Both the position numbers and the translations under genes were made by a program. This document shows positions 35,836-44,444 of a stretch of DNA of 64,000 nt, one piece after another; position 1 is the first letter of the stretch, and every line of letters begins with the position of its first letter. Under the pieces are notes generated by a model. That model saw only the letters and a list, made by a program, of their open reading frames with translations. It had not been told where the DNA came from and searched no databases. The stretch spans positions 1,116,001-1,180,000 of the forward strand of contig NZ_JAUKWQ010000001.1 in the NCBI RefSeq assembly GCF_030504645.1, read 5' to 3'. The DNA comes from Rhizobium oryzicola (GTDB taxonomy: Bacteria > Pseudomonadota > Alphaproteobacteria > Rhizobiales > Rhizobiaceae).

Positions 35836-35971
35836 TGATAACGCCCGATGCTGAGTGATGGTATGACCTATCATCCGACAATTACGCTGGTGCGAAAATG
35901 ACGGCTCAGCATAAAAACGATCAACTGCGGGTGAAATCACCTTAATTTCTTGTAATGTAGGGCCATGCTTA

Positions 35972-36006
35972 AGAAAATAAGAGGCTTTCCTTGGTGGAAA
36001 GCCTCT
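35972..36006 (-). terminator. Terminator after the SDR gene
   Basis: On the minus strand AGAGGCTTTCC and GGAAAGCCTCT form a perfect 11-bp stem with a 5-nt loop, followed by TATTTTCTT. It separates the SDR gene from the efflux operon. Confidence 0.8.
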
Positions 36007-36014
36007 ATAGGTTG

Positions 36015-36803
36015 TCAGAGTGACTTTGCTGCACCGCCGTCGACGCGGATCATGCTGCCCGTCACATAGGCTGCTTGAGTCGAGCAAAGGAAGGCGCCGA
36101 CTGCACCGAATTCTTCCACGGTGCCAAGGCGGCCGGCCGGGATGGACTTGATCGAAGCCGCTCGAACCTCGTCCACGCTCTTGCCCTGACGCTTTGCATT
36201 GGCGCCGTCCAGTTCGTCGATTCGGTCGGTATGGATGCGACCCGGAAGGATAAGGTTAGCCGTAATACCGTTGCCCGCTACTTCCGTCGCGAGTGTCTTG
36301 TTCCAGCCGACGAGCGCCCCGCGCAGCGTGTTGGAAAGAGCAAGATTGGCAATCGGTTCGATAACGCCGGACGATGCAACTGTCAGAATGCGTCCCCAGC
36401 CTTGCGTCTTGAGTTCCGGCAGGAAGGTGTTGGTGAGCGTGATGACGCGCAGCACCATTGTCTGGAAGAAGGTCTCCAGCTTGTCGGCGCTCATATCTTC
36501 GGACGTACCGGGTGTCGGGCCACCCGTGTTGTTCACAAGAATGTCGAGACCGCCCAGCTTCTCGCGCACAGCCTTGGTAATGTTCTCGATGAAGTCGTCA
36601 TCCGAAAGATCTGCCCAGACCCAGTCTGCCTTGCCGCGACCTTCTGCGTTGATCGCCTTGCAATTCTCCGCCAGCCTTTCGCCATTTCTGCCGCACAGCA
36701 ACACATGGACGCCCTCGCGGGCCAGCGCTGTTGCGATGCCAAGGCCGAGGCCGCGCGAAGAGGCAAGCACGAGCGCACGCTTGCCGGTGATACCGAGATC
36801 CAT
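36015..36803 (-). CDS. Short-chain dehydrogenase/reductase family protein without the YxxxK motif
   Basis: This 262-residue Rossmann protein has the cofactor loop ASSRGLGLGIA (14-24), NNTGG (91-95) and the serine segment VASSGV (142-147). Where the catalytic YxxxK should stand the sequence reads SNTLR (157-161), so Tyr and Lys are both absent. I recall a subfamily of bacterial SDRs with this change, so it is not an isolated defect. It may bind a nucleotide without classical hydride chemistry, or use other residues. AAAGGGAC precedes ATG 36803. It is divergent from ETF-QO. Confidence 0.85.
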   Translation of the reverse strand: MDLGITGKRALVLASSRGLGLGIATALAREGVHVLLCGRNGERLAENCKAINAEGRGKADWVWADLSDDDFIENITKAVREKLGGLDILVNNTGGPTPGTSEDMSADKLETFFQTMVLRVITLTNTFLPELKTQGWGRILTVASSGVIEPIANLALSNTLRGALVGWNKTLATEVAGNGITANLILPGRIHTDRIDELDGANAKRQGKSVDEVRAASIKSIPAGRLGTVEEFGAVGAFLCSTQAAYVTGSMIRVDGGAAKSL

Positions 36804-36901
36804 GAATAGTCCCTTTCCAATAAATGCAATAAGGTGGCGGCAAACTAGCAAGCACGTTTGGGCGCGGGAAGTGCGAAGGGCAGCTTACTTTGATTTAAAG
36901 T

Positions 36902-36921
36902 TGACGTGCACGTAAACGTCA
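36902..36921. promoter_or_regulatory. ACGT-repeat palindrome (LiuR-like site) between SDR and ETF-QO genes
   Basis: TGACGTGCACGTAAACGTCA consists of three ACGT cores with mirror symmetry apart from the GC/AA pair. This resembles the site I recall for the MerR-family regulator LiuR, which controls branched-chain amino acid and acyl-CoA degradation genes, including electron-transfer flavoprotein genes. The site lies 132 bp before the ETF-QO ATG. Confidence 0.45.
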
Positions 36922-37052
36922 TATAACTTTTTCTTCGAAATGAGGAGGAGCCTGTCAACCTGCCCCAATCCCTGTCGCATGCTGGCTCGACAAGCCGGTT
37001 TCCTTTTGTCAAGGAGAAGGGGAATTGGGGACAGAGCGAGCGGAGCATAAGG

Positions 37053-38714
37053 ATGAGCGTAATGGAGCTGCCCGAACGCGAGAGCATGGAGTTTGACGTG
37101 GTGATCGTTGGCGCCGGACCGGCCGGTCTCGCAGCCGCGATCCGTCTCAAGCAGGTCAATCCGGAACTCTCGGTCGTCGTTTTGGAAAAGGGTGCGGAAG
37201 TGGGCGCGCACGTGCTGTCGGGCGCGGTGGTAGATCCTATCGGCATTGACCGGTTGCTCCCGGGTTGGCGCGAAGAGCAGGGGCATCCCTTCACAACTCC
37301 CGTGGTCGATGATCAGTTTCTGTTCCTCGGTCCAGCTGGCTCGGTCCGCCTGCCGAACGCGTTCATGCCGCCTCTGATGAACAATCACGGCAATTACGTC
37401 GTCTCGCTTGGCCTCGTCTGTCGTTGGCTGGCGGAGAAGGCGGAAGCGCTGGGCGTCGATATCTATCCGGGCTTTGCGGCAACGGAGGTGCTCTACAATG
37501 ACGAGGGTGCCGTCATCGGTGTCGCCACCGGCGACATGGGGATCGAGAAGAACGGCGAACCTGGGCCGAACTATACGCGCGGTATGGCGCTTCTCGGCAA
37601 GTATGTGCTGATCGGCGAAGGCGTGCGCGGTTCGCTTGCAAAGCAGCTGATCGCCAAATACCAGCTGTCGGATGGCCGCGAGCCGCAAAAGTTCGGGATT
37701 GGTCTCAAGGAACTGTGGGAAGTAAAGCCGGAGAAGCACAAGCCTGGCCTTGTGCAGCACTCCTTCGGTTGGCCGCTCGACATGAAAACCGGCGGTGGTT
37801 CATTCCTCTACCACCTACATGACAACCTCGTCGCCGTCGGCTTTGTCGTCCATCTCAACTACAAGAACCCGTATCTCTTCCCCTTCGAGGAGTTCCAGAG
37901 GTTCAAGACGCATCCGGCTATCCGCGATACGTTCGAAGGCGCCAAGCGCATTTCTTACGGCGCCCGTGCGATTACGGAAGGCGGCTATCAGTCCGTGCCG
38001 AAGCTGTCCTTCCCTGGCGGCGCGCTGATTGGCTGTTCGGCGGGCTTCGTCAATGTGCCGCGCATCAAAGGCAGCCATAACGCGGTTCTTTCCGGTATCA
38101 TGGCAGCCGAAAAGATTGCCGATGCCATCGCTGCCGGACGGGCCAATGACGAACCGGTCGAGATCGAGAACGCTTGGCGCGAAAGCGATATCGGCAAGGA
38201 TCTCAAGCGTGTCCGCAACGTCAAGCCACTGTGGTCCAAGTTCGGTACCGCAATCGGCATCATGCTTGGCGGCCTTGATATGTGGACGAACCAGTTGTTC
38301 GGTTTCTCCTTTTTCGGCACGCAAAAGCACGGCAAGACCGATGCGCAAAGCCTTGAGCCGGCATCGAAGCATAAGCCGATTGCCTATCCGAAGCCGGATG
38401 GCGTGCTGACCTTTGATCGTCTGTCCTCCGTCTTTCTCTCCAACACCAACCATGAAGAGGACCAACCGGTTCATCTTCAGGTGAAGGACATGGAGTTGCA
38501 GAAGCGTTCGGAACTGGGAATCTTTGCCGGACCGTCCACGCGCTACTGTCCCGCCGGCGTCTACGAATGGGTGGAGAAGGATGGCGAGCAGGTCTACGTG
38601 ATCAACGCGCAGAACTGCGTTCACTGCAAGACCTGTGACATCAAGGACCCGAACCAGAATATCAACTGGGTGCCACCCCAGGGCGGTGAAGGTCCGGTCT
38701 ATCCGAGCATGTAA
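37053..38714 (+). CDS. Electron transfer flavoprotein-ubiquinone oxidoreductase (ETF-QO)
   Basis: This 553-residue enzyme has an N-terminal FAD-binding motif VVIVGAGPAGLAAAI (16-30), a ubiquinone/membrane segment, and a C-terminal 4Fe-4S ferredoxin-like domain with CPAGVYEW and NCVHCKTCDIKDP supplying four cysteines. It passes electrons from acyl-CoA dehydrogenases through ETF to ubiquinone. Length and motifs are complete. It is transcribed alone; the inverted repeat after it (38718-38743) may end the transcript. Confidence 0.96.
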   Translation: MSVMELPERESMEFDVVIVGAGPAGLAAAIRLKQVNPELSVVVLEKGAEVGAHVLSGAVVDPIGIDRLLPGWREEQGHPFTTPVVDDQFLFLGPAGSVRLPNAFMPPLMNNHGNYVVSLGLVCRWLAEKAEALGVDIYPGFAATEVLYNDEGAVIGVATGDMGIEKNGEPGPNYTRGMALLGKYVLIGEGVRGSLAKQLIAKYQLSDGREPQKFGIGLKELWEVKPEKHKPGLVQHSFGWPLDMKTGGGSFLYHLHDNLVAVGFVVHLNYKNPYLFPFEEFQRFKTHPAIRDTFEGAKRISYGARAITEGGYQSVPKLSFPGGALIGCSAGFVNVPRIKGSHNAVLSGIMAAEKIADAIAAGRANDEPVEIENAWRESDIGKDLKRVRNVKPLWSKFGTAIGIMLGGLDMWTNQLFGFSFFGTQKHGKTDAQSLEPASKHKPIAYPKPDGVLTFDRLSSVFLSNTNHEEDQPVHLQVKDMELQKRSELGIFAGPSTRYCPAGVYEWVEKDGEQVYVINAQNCVHCKTCDIKDPNQNINWVPPQGGEGPVYPSM

Positions 38715-38717
38715 TCA

Positions 38718-38743
38718 AAGGTGCCGGTGCATGCCGGCGCCTT
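38718..38743. terminator. Inverted repeat after ETF-QO, weak terminator
   Basis: AAGGTGCCGG and CCGGCGCCTT pair over 10 bp (one G-U) around TGCATG, 4 bp after the stop codon. There is no long T-run, so termination would be weak. Confidence 0.45.
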
Positions 38744-38857
38744 GAAACATGATTGTCGTTCCAAAAGTTACGGTAGGCCTGGTGGAAATTCCTTTGCGGA
38801 AGGTCTCCTTGGGTTTAATAGCAAAGGAACGAGGCGGACAGGCCCGATGGATGAGTG

Positions 38858-39598
38858 ATGAAGACTTTGTCAGGCGACCGGTGGAGCGGCAAACTGCGTG
38901 CGAACAGCACGGGTGCGATGGCATTGGCTACAGCCATAACCTTGAGCTACGCGCTCACGGGTTTTTCCGTAGAAGCGGGCGATTGCCGGCGCGAGGCAAG
39001 TTCCGGTGTCGATTGGAGCAGTTGCAAGAAGCGTCTTCTGATGCTGGGCGGTAGTGACTTCAAAGGCGCCAATCTCGCGGAAACCGATTTCAGTATGACG
39101 GATCTCAGCCGCACCGATATGACAGGTGCGGTGCTGGAAAAGGCAACCACCATCCGGGCTTATATCGCAGGTGCGAGTATGGTGGGTGCCAACTTCAACA
39201 AGGTGGAAGGTTATCGCAGCGATTTTACCGAAGCAAAGGCCGACAAAGCAACTTTCGTGGCCGCTGAACTGCAGCGCGTCAGCTTTGTCGGTGCCAGCCT
39301 CGTCGGTGCGGATTTTTCCAAAGCAGAATTGGGCCGTGCCGATTTTCGCAAGTCGATCATGGGCAACACCAGTTTTCGATTGGCCAATCTCTCGCGTGCC
39401 GATCTTCGCGACATCCGGATACAGGGCTCCATTGACCTGTCGGGGGCAGTCATGTTCCGAACCCGCATTGACGGCATGGATTTAAAGCAAGTGAAGGGTC
39501 TGTCGCAGACCCAAGTGGATCTTGCGTGTGGTGACAAAAATACGGTCTTGCCGCCCGGTTTGAACCGCCCCGAAGACTGGGAGTGCGGTGAGGAATAG
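38858..39598 (+). CDS. Exported pentapeptide-repeat protein
   Basis: This 246-residue protein starts with a long basic segment and a hydrophobic helix (about 20-40), then DCRREASSGVDWSSCKK, followed by about 28 pentapeptide repeats (about 60-205) such as GANLAETDFSMTDLSRTDM, which would form a right-handed quadrilateral beta helix. The C-terminal VDLACGDKNT... DWEC has two more cysteines, so disulfides are likely in the periplasm. A GTG at 38855 is an alternative start. Function of such exported repeat proteins is not known. Confidence 0.85.
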   Translation: MKTLSGDRWSGKLRANSTGAMALATAITLSYALTGFSVEAGDCRREASSGVDWSSCKKRLLMLGGSDFKGANLAETDFSMTDLSRTDMTGAVLEKATTIRAYIAGASMVGANFNKVEGYRSDFTEAKADKATFVAAELQRVSFVGASLVGADFSKAELGRADFRKSIMGNTSFRLANLSRADLRDIRIQGSIDLSGAVMFRTRIDGMDLKQVKGLSQTQVDLACGDKNTVLPPGLNRPEDWECGEE

Positions 39599-39658
39599 GT
39601 TGCGCCAACGTTTGGCCGACTATGATCCTTAACGCATCGACCGCATCCTTAAGGCCCG

Positions 39659-39677
39659 TTAGTGCTTCATTAACCAT
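39659..39677 (+). promoter_or_regulatory. CtrA-like site upstream of the L,D-transpeptidase
   Basis: TTAG-N7-TTAACCAT fits the CtrA consensus TTAA-N7-TTAACC with one mismatch in the first half, 52 bp before the ATG. Another TTAAC lies at about 39629. The cell-cycle regulator CtrA controls envelope genes in rhizobia. Motif-based inference. Confidence 0.4.
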
Positions 39678-39728
39678 AATGTCCGTAATTTTCGGTCAAC
39701 CAGAATCGACCGCAAAAAGGACATATTC

Positions 39729-40352
39729 ATGACAGTCTCGCGCCGTGGCTTCCTGATTGGCATGCCGCTTTTCCTCGCCGGATGCACCTCGACGGTTGTC
39801 AACCAGCAGGGAAGTTACGCCGCACTGCCTGCGGAAAAATTTCCGCTGAAGGAAGTGCCGGTCGAGAAGATTAAGCCGGAACTGCGCCGCACGCAGGTGG
39901 CTTATTCAACCGTGCACAAGCCCGGCACCATCGTGGTCGACACGCCGGCGCGTCGTCTGTATTACGTGCTGGATAACGGTCAGGCTATGCGCTACGGCGT
40001 CGGCGTTGGTCGTCAGGGTCTCGCCTTTGCCGGCAATGCTTATGTCGGCCGCAAGGCGGAATGGCCCACCTGGACCCCCACCGAAAACATGCAGCGCCGT
40101 GAAGCGCGATACAAGAAACTTGCCGGCGGCATGCCCGGAGGCCCGAACAACCCGCTGGGTGCGCGCGCCATGTATCTTTTCCGCGACGGCGGCGACACGC
40201 ATTTCCGCATTCACGGGACCAACCAGCCGGAATCGATCGGTTATGCAATGTCGAGCGGTTGCATCCGCATGATGAACCACGACGTCATCGATCTCTATTC
40301 CCGTGTAAAGGTCGGCGACCGCGTCTTCGTCATCCAGGAAAACAGGGCCTGA
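39729..40352 (+). CDS. L,D-transpeptidase (YkuD family), lipoprotein
   Basis: This 207-residue enzyme has a Tat-like/lipoprotein signal (RRGFLIGMPLFLAGC, Cys19) and a YkuD catalytic domain with HFRIHGTNQP (His162) and SSGCIRM (Cys178), the catalytic pair. It makes 3-3 cross-links in peptidoglycan or anchors proteins to it. In Rhizobiaceae, which grow from one pole, these enzymes are numerous. AAGGAC precedes the ATG. It has no operon partners. Confidence 0.93.
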   Translation: MTVSRRGFLIGMPLFLAGCTSTVVNQQGSYAALPAEKFPLKEVPVEKIKPELRRTQVAYSTVHKPGTIVVDTPARRLYYVLDNGQAMRYGVGVGRQGLAFAGNAYVGRKAEWPTWTPTENMQRREARYKKLAGGMPGGPNNPLGARAMYLFRDGGDTHFRIHGTNQPESIGYAMSSGCIRMMNHDVIDLYSRVKVGDRVFVIQENRA

Positions 40353-40492
40353 TCCAAAGTTCGGGAGAGGGCACGCGTTCCCCGCGATCGCTTGCCACAC
40401 CTCTCTCCGTTGCAAGAGAGCAGCCTCAAAATCCCCGCAGACGCTTTTATCCGGCGGGAGAGCGATCCGCTTCGCATGATGCGGCCACGGGG

Positions 40493-41677
40493 TCAGCCGA
40501 TATTCGGTTCCACGTGCGAGCCATCGCTCGGCAGCAGTTCAGCCGTCTCTCCGTCCTTCAAGAACATCGGCAGTGCCGAATAGCTGAAGACGTCAAACTT
40601 ATCGTTGTAACCATTGGGATCTGACCAGGATTCCTGCGGCCTCGGCACCGTGGTGAAATGGCCGTTAATGACCTTTTGGCTGAGTTCAAACGTCATGAAG
40701 CCGTGCCGCGAATCGATTGCCTGAATCAGTTTGGCACCGGTTTCCGGGTCTGTATAACCCGGCTGGGAGGCGAGGTAGTGCAAGTTCCAATAACCACCGT
40801 TTCCAATCACGAAAAACGGGATCGAGTGGCCGCCGATGGTCTTTTCAATGCGCTGGTAGTTATGCACATGCGCCGTCAGAACCATGTTCGGGACGCGGCG
40901 GGATGTGTTGATGGCATCTTGCAACTCGGTGGCCATCGTAGAGCTCCCACTGTGGTATTTGTCGAACGAATAGACCGGATGATGCAGCGCGACGATCACC
41001 GCCTTTGATTTATCTGCCGCCTTCATCTCGTTGTGGAACCACGCACGCTGCTCCGGGGAAATCTTACCGTGTTCGGGCACATTCGTATAAAGCCCGATGA
41101 TCGTTGCGAACGGTGTGATCAGCGTCCAGTAGAACCAGGGCTGATGCATGGCAGGGCGACCACTGTCGTGAGATTCATGCGTGAATGTATCGGGCGCTTC
41201 CGCGAGAAAGTTCTCATAAAAGCCGAGCAGCGAGATTGATTCCCGTGTCGTGAGTTCACCATCGTGATTGCCTGGAATGGCGACAATCGGTAACGGATAA
41301 TGCTCGTAGGGCTCATAGAACTGCGGCCAATACTCCGCCACTTCGCCGGTGTAGTAGACGACGTCACCAAGATGATAGCAGAAGACGGGATGCATGCGGT
41401 CCGTTTCAAGCGAATGCTCCATACCGCTTGCGACCATCGCCTGCGCCTCCGGCCGCTTGACCCCGCCCGTATCACCAACGCAATGAAACGCCAGTCGCCC
41501 CGTCTCGCCAATGGCTTTATAGGCCGCCGCCGGAATGACGTCCTTGAGGTCCATATGATAGGGGGCTTTTCCTCGGGGTTTGAAATCTTCCGGGATGGGC
41601 TCAAATTCAATGATGCGCGGTGGTTGTTTATGGGCAAGCGACGCGCCTGGCTGGCGAGACTTGGAAATGGACTTCAT
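40493..41677 (-). CDS. Calcineurin-like metallophosphoesterase
   Basis: This 394-residue cytoplasmic-type protein has the five metallophosphatase blocks: GDTGG (about 68), HLGDVVYYTG (about 103), GNHD (about 137), ALHHP and TAHVHNYQR. The last, with the Asn-Tyr-Gln-Arg ending, resembles purple acid phosphatases. There is no signal peptide. GGAGG lies 6 bases before the ATG. Substrate unknown. The 140 bp between it and the convergent L,D-transpeptidase hold no strong terminator. Confidence 0.88.
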   Translation of the reverse strand: MKSISKSRQPGASLAHKQPPRIIEFEPIPEDFKPRGKAPYHMDLKDVIPAAAYKAIGETGRLAFHCVGDTGGVKRPEAQAMVASGMEHSLETDRMHPVFCYHLGDVVYYTGEVAEYWPQFYEPYEHYPLPIVAIPGNHDGELTTRESISLLGFYENFLAEAPDTFTHESHDSGRPAMHQPWFYWTLITPFATIIGLYTNVPEHGKISPEQRAWFHNEMKAADKSKAVIVALHHPVYSFDKYHSGSSTMATELQDAINTSRRVPNMVLTAHVHNYQRIEKTIGGHSIPFFVIGNGGYWNLHYLASQPGYTDPETGAKLIQAIDSRHGFMTFELSQKVINGHFTTVPRPQESWSDPNGYNDKFDVFSYSALPMFLKDGETAELLPSDGSHVEPNIG

Positions 41678-42002
41678 CGGCGTCCTCCATGGCGCGGAAG
41701 GTTCGTTTGGATCTTAATCCAAGTGGCCGCGCGTAAACTCACACCAATAGAATAGCACCACTAACGTAACAGTTATTTTACGGATGGCAACCTGTGGTAA
41801 TTTTCTGGAAAAAATGCACTTTTTCAGAGCTTCAGTCGTTGCGTCCAAGGCAGGTCGAGGAGCATTTCGGTCGCCATCGATCTGTGGCGAACATTTGCGT
41901 TGGACAAACTCATCTTATCCTTCGCCCGGAGGCAAATGGTAGTCTTTTCCGGTGCTCTTTTATCGGCATACCCATGAGCCCTGAGCGAACGGACAACTGC
42001 TA
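41678..42002. other. Intergenic region, no gene seen
   Basis: The 325 bp between the metallophosphatase start and the MFS stop contain an AT-rich stretch (41750-41830) that probably includes the metallophosphatase promoter, and a weak hairpin around GAAAAA/TTTTTC near 41813. No convincing frame or repeat is present. Confidence 0.5.
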
Positions 42003-43229
42003 TTAACGGCGCTTGAGCCTTTCCAAAGCAACAGAGATGGTAAACACAGCAAGCCCGATGACGGACAGGATGGCGCCGACATAGCCGGTGGCGCCATAGC
42101 CGTAACCCCATGATATGACCAGGCCACCAAGCCAGGCGCCTAGCGCATTGGCAATGTTGAACGCGGAATGGGTGGACGCGGCTGCGAGCGTCTGGGCATC
42201 GGCTGCCACGTCCATCAGGCGCGTCTGGACGGCAGGGCAGGCGGCAAAGCCGCAGCCGATCAGGAAGACGCAGGCGCAGAGCATGAAGGGGTTGGCGGCC
42301 GTCAGACTGAACACCGTCATGACGATGATGTTGAAGATCATCACGCCGGCGATCGTCCCTTTGAGCGAAAGATCCGCCAGACGCGAGCCGACGATATTGC
42401 CGACATTCATGCCGATGCCGAACAGGGCGAGTACGATGGAAACCATCGTCACAGGCATATGGGCGGTGTCGGTGGTGGTGGAGGCGATATAGCTGAAGAT
42501 GGCGAACATGCCGCCGAAGCCGGTTGCCGCAACGCCGAGCGCCAGCCAGACCTGAATGCGTCGGAGCGCGCCGAGTTCCCGTATAATGCTGGCCCCTTCA
42601 GCCACTGTGTCATGCGGCTGGAAGCGCCATAGCAGCAGCACAGTCAGCAAGCCGATGCAGCCCACCAGCAGGAAGGCGGCGCGCCAGCTCATCAGCTGGC
42701 CGAAGAAGGTGGCGATGGGCGTTCCCGCCAGTGTTGCGATGGTGAGCCCCAGCATCACGCGTCCAACGGCGCGCGCCCGACGATTGGGCGGCACCATCGA
42801 GGCGGCGACAAGGGCTGCCACACCGAAATAGGCACCATGCGGCAGTCCGGTGATGAAGCGCAGGACGGTAAAGCTGAGGAATTCCGGCGCCAGTGCGCTA
42901 AGGATGTTGCCAAGCGCAAACAGCGACATCAGCCCAAGCAACAGGGTACGGCGGGGAAGGCGTGCGGACAGCGCGGCAATCACAGGCGCGCCGATCACCA
43001 CGCCGAGCGCGTAGGCGCTGATGACATGGCCCGCCTGCGGGATGCTGACGCCATAGGTTTGCGCCACATCCGGCAGCAGGCCCATGATCGCGAATTCGCC
43101 GGTGCCGATGCCGAAGCCGCCGACGGCGAGCGCCAGTTCGATCAAGGCGATGGTGGTCGGCGAAAGGGTGGAACGGTCTTGAGACTCCGGCGCATGCGCG
43201 GAGGCGAAGTGAGCAGTCGAATCGGTCAT
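42003..43229 (-). CDS. MFS transporter (AraJ/YdhP-type sugar or drug efflux family)
   Basis: This 408-residue protein has 12 helices. The helix-1 segment GGFGIGTGEFAIMGLLPDVAQTYGVSIPQAGHVISAYALGVVIG is cut here to its landmarks GTGEF and SAYALGVV, which are typical of the AraJ subgroup exporting sugars or drugs. LPRRTLLLGLM is the loop 2-3 motif, and the Met-rich region near 120 (LPHGAYFGVA) is also characteristic. Substrate cannot be told. It stands alone, divergent from the lipid-kinase gene. Confidence 0.88.
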   Translation of the reverse strand: MTDSTAHFASAHAPESQDRSTLSPTTIALIELALAVGGFGIGTGEFAIMGLLPDVAQTYGVSIPQAGHVISAYALGVVIGAPVIAALSARLPRRTLLLGLMSLFALGNILSALAPEFLSFTVLRFITGLPHGAYFGVAALVAASMVPPNRRARAVGRVMLGLTIATLAGTPIATFFGQLMSWRAAFLLVGCIGLLTVLLLWRFQPHDTVAEGASIIRELGALRRIQVWLALGVAATGFGGMFAIFSYIASTTTDTAHMPVTMVSIVLALFGIGMNVGNIVGSRLADLSLKGTIAGVMIFNIIVMTVFSLTAANPFMLCACVFLIGCGFAACPAVQTRLMDVAADAQTLAAASTHSAFNIANALGAWLGGLVISWGYGYGATGYVGAILSVIGLAVFTISVALERLKRR

Positions 43230-43471
43230 GTCATCAGTCGGAGGTTACCGGTTGGGAAGCCGGAAGAAGAATAAGGTCTCGGGTGAAACCTGACATATGC
43301 TAAGGCTATCATATTATTGTGCGCCGCAGGAAGCGGTAAATCTCTGCGTTGCATCATGACCATCGCTTCTGCCACCGCGCAATCGACATCTTGCACCTTG
43401 TCTTGCCGCATTTCGGCAACCATTTCCCTGCCAACGCCGTTGTGGGCGCGCACATTCAAGGCAGGGTTCGA

Positions 43472-44431
43472 ATGAAGCTGGTGGCAATTCTCAATCGAGA
43501 CGGCGGTACCTTCAAGACGACCGACATGGACGCCTATTGCGCGCGCGCGGTCGAGATCTTTCGCGCAGCCGGGCATGATTTTGAATGCCGGGTCGTAGGA
43601 GGGCGCGAGGTGGTCGATGCCATGCGCCGGGTTGCGGATGAGAATGGTGTCGAGGGCCTGGTTGCCGGCGGAGGCGATGGCACGATTTCGGCCGCAGCCG
43701 GTATCGCCTGGAAAAGCGGACTTGCGCTCGGGGTTATTCCGGCCGGCACGATGAACCTGTTTTCACGCACCCTGAAACTGCCCCTCGATATCTGGCAGGT
43801 GCTGGATGTGCTGGCCGGTGGTCAGGTGCAAAATGTCGATATTGCCAGCGCCAACGGACGCAGCTTCGTGCACCAGTTTTCGGCGGGTCTTCACGCGCGC
43901 ATGGTGCGCTATCGCAATTCGATGAACTTCGCCTCCAGACTTGGCAAGATGCGCGCCAGCACGCGCGCTGCTCTCGGCGTGATGTTCAATCCGCCTGTCT
44001 TCGAAATGGAGTTTAATGCGGAAGGCAAGACGGGATACCGCAAGGTTTCCGCGATCTCGGTGTCCAACAACGAGTTCGGCAACGAGCCTCTGATGTATGC
44101 CGACAGTCTGACCGGTGGACATCTGGGTTTTTACACCGCGGAGCCCTTGAGCCCCGCCGGTGTCGCCAAGTTGACCTTCGACATCCTGCGCGGTCGCCTG
44201 AAGGAAAGCGAGGCGGTCACCGCGATGAAGGTAACGGAGGTCGAGTTGCACTTCCCCAAGGCACGCCATGACATCCGCTGCGTGATCGATGGCGAGCTTC
44301 TGCCGATGGAGCGCGACGTGAAGCTGAAGATCCATGCGGGCGAACTGAAGGTGATCGTGCGCGAGCCGCAGCAGCCTATCGAGCAGGTACAGGCCCAGGA
44401 CGGCATCGAGAACCAGCCCGCAGCCCTTTGA
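43472..44431 (+). CDS. Diacylglycerol/sphingosine kinase-like lipid kinase (YegS/BmrU family)
   Basis: This 319-residue protein has the nucleotide-binding motif VAGGGDGTISAAA (64-76) and GVIPAGTMNLFSRTL (about 86-100), both typical of the DAGK catalytic domain, and a C-terminal beta-sandwich (CVIDGELLPMERDVKLKIHAGEL). It would phosphorylate a lipid such as diacylglycerol. ATG 43472, behind AGGCAGGG, begins the domain; the frame is open further upstream but has no good start. It converges with the glutamine-synthetase-like gene, 13 bp apart. Confidence 0.87.
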   Translation: MKLVAILNRDGGTFKTTDMDAYCARAVEIFRAAGHDFECRVVGGREVVDAMRRVADENGVEGLVAGGGDGTISAAAGIAWKSGLALGVIPAGTMNLFSRTLKLPLDIWQVLDVLAGGQVQNVDIASANGRSFVHQFSAGLHARMVRYRNSMNFASRLGKMRASTRAALGVMFNPPVFEMEFNAEGKTGYRKVSAISVSNNEFGNEPLMYADSLTGGHLGFYTAEPLSPAGVAKLTFDILRGRLKESEAVTAMKVTEVELHFPKARHDIRCVIDGELLPMERDVKLKIHAGELKVIVREPQQPIEQVQAQDGIENQPAAL

Positions 44432-44444
44432 GAGGATCTCGGGA

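Noticed and set aside
40353..40492. Terminator or repeat between the L,D-transpeptidase and the metallophosphatase genes
   Set aside because: Short complementary pieces (CTCTC/GAGAG, CCCGC/GCGGG) are too weak and far apart to support either.
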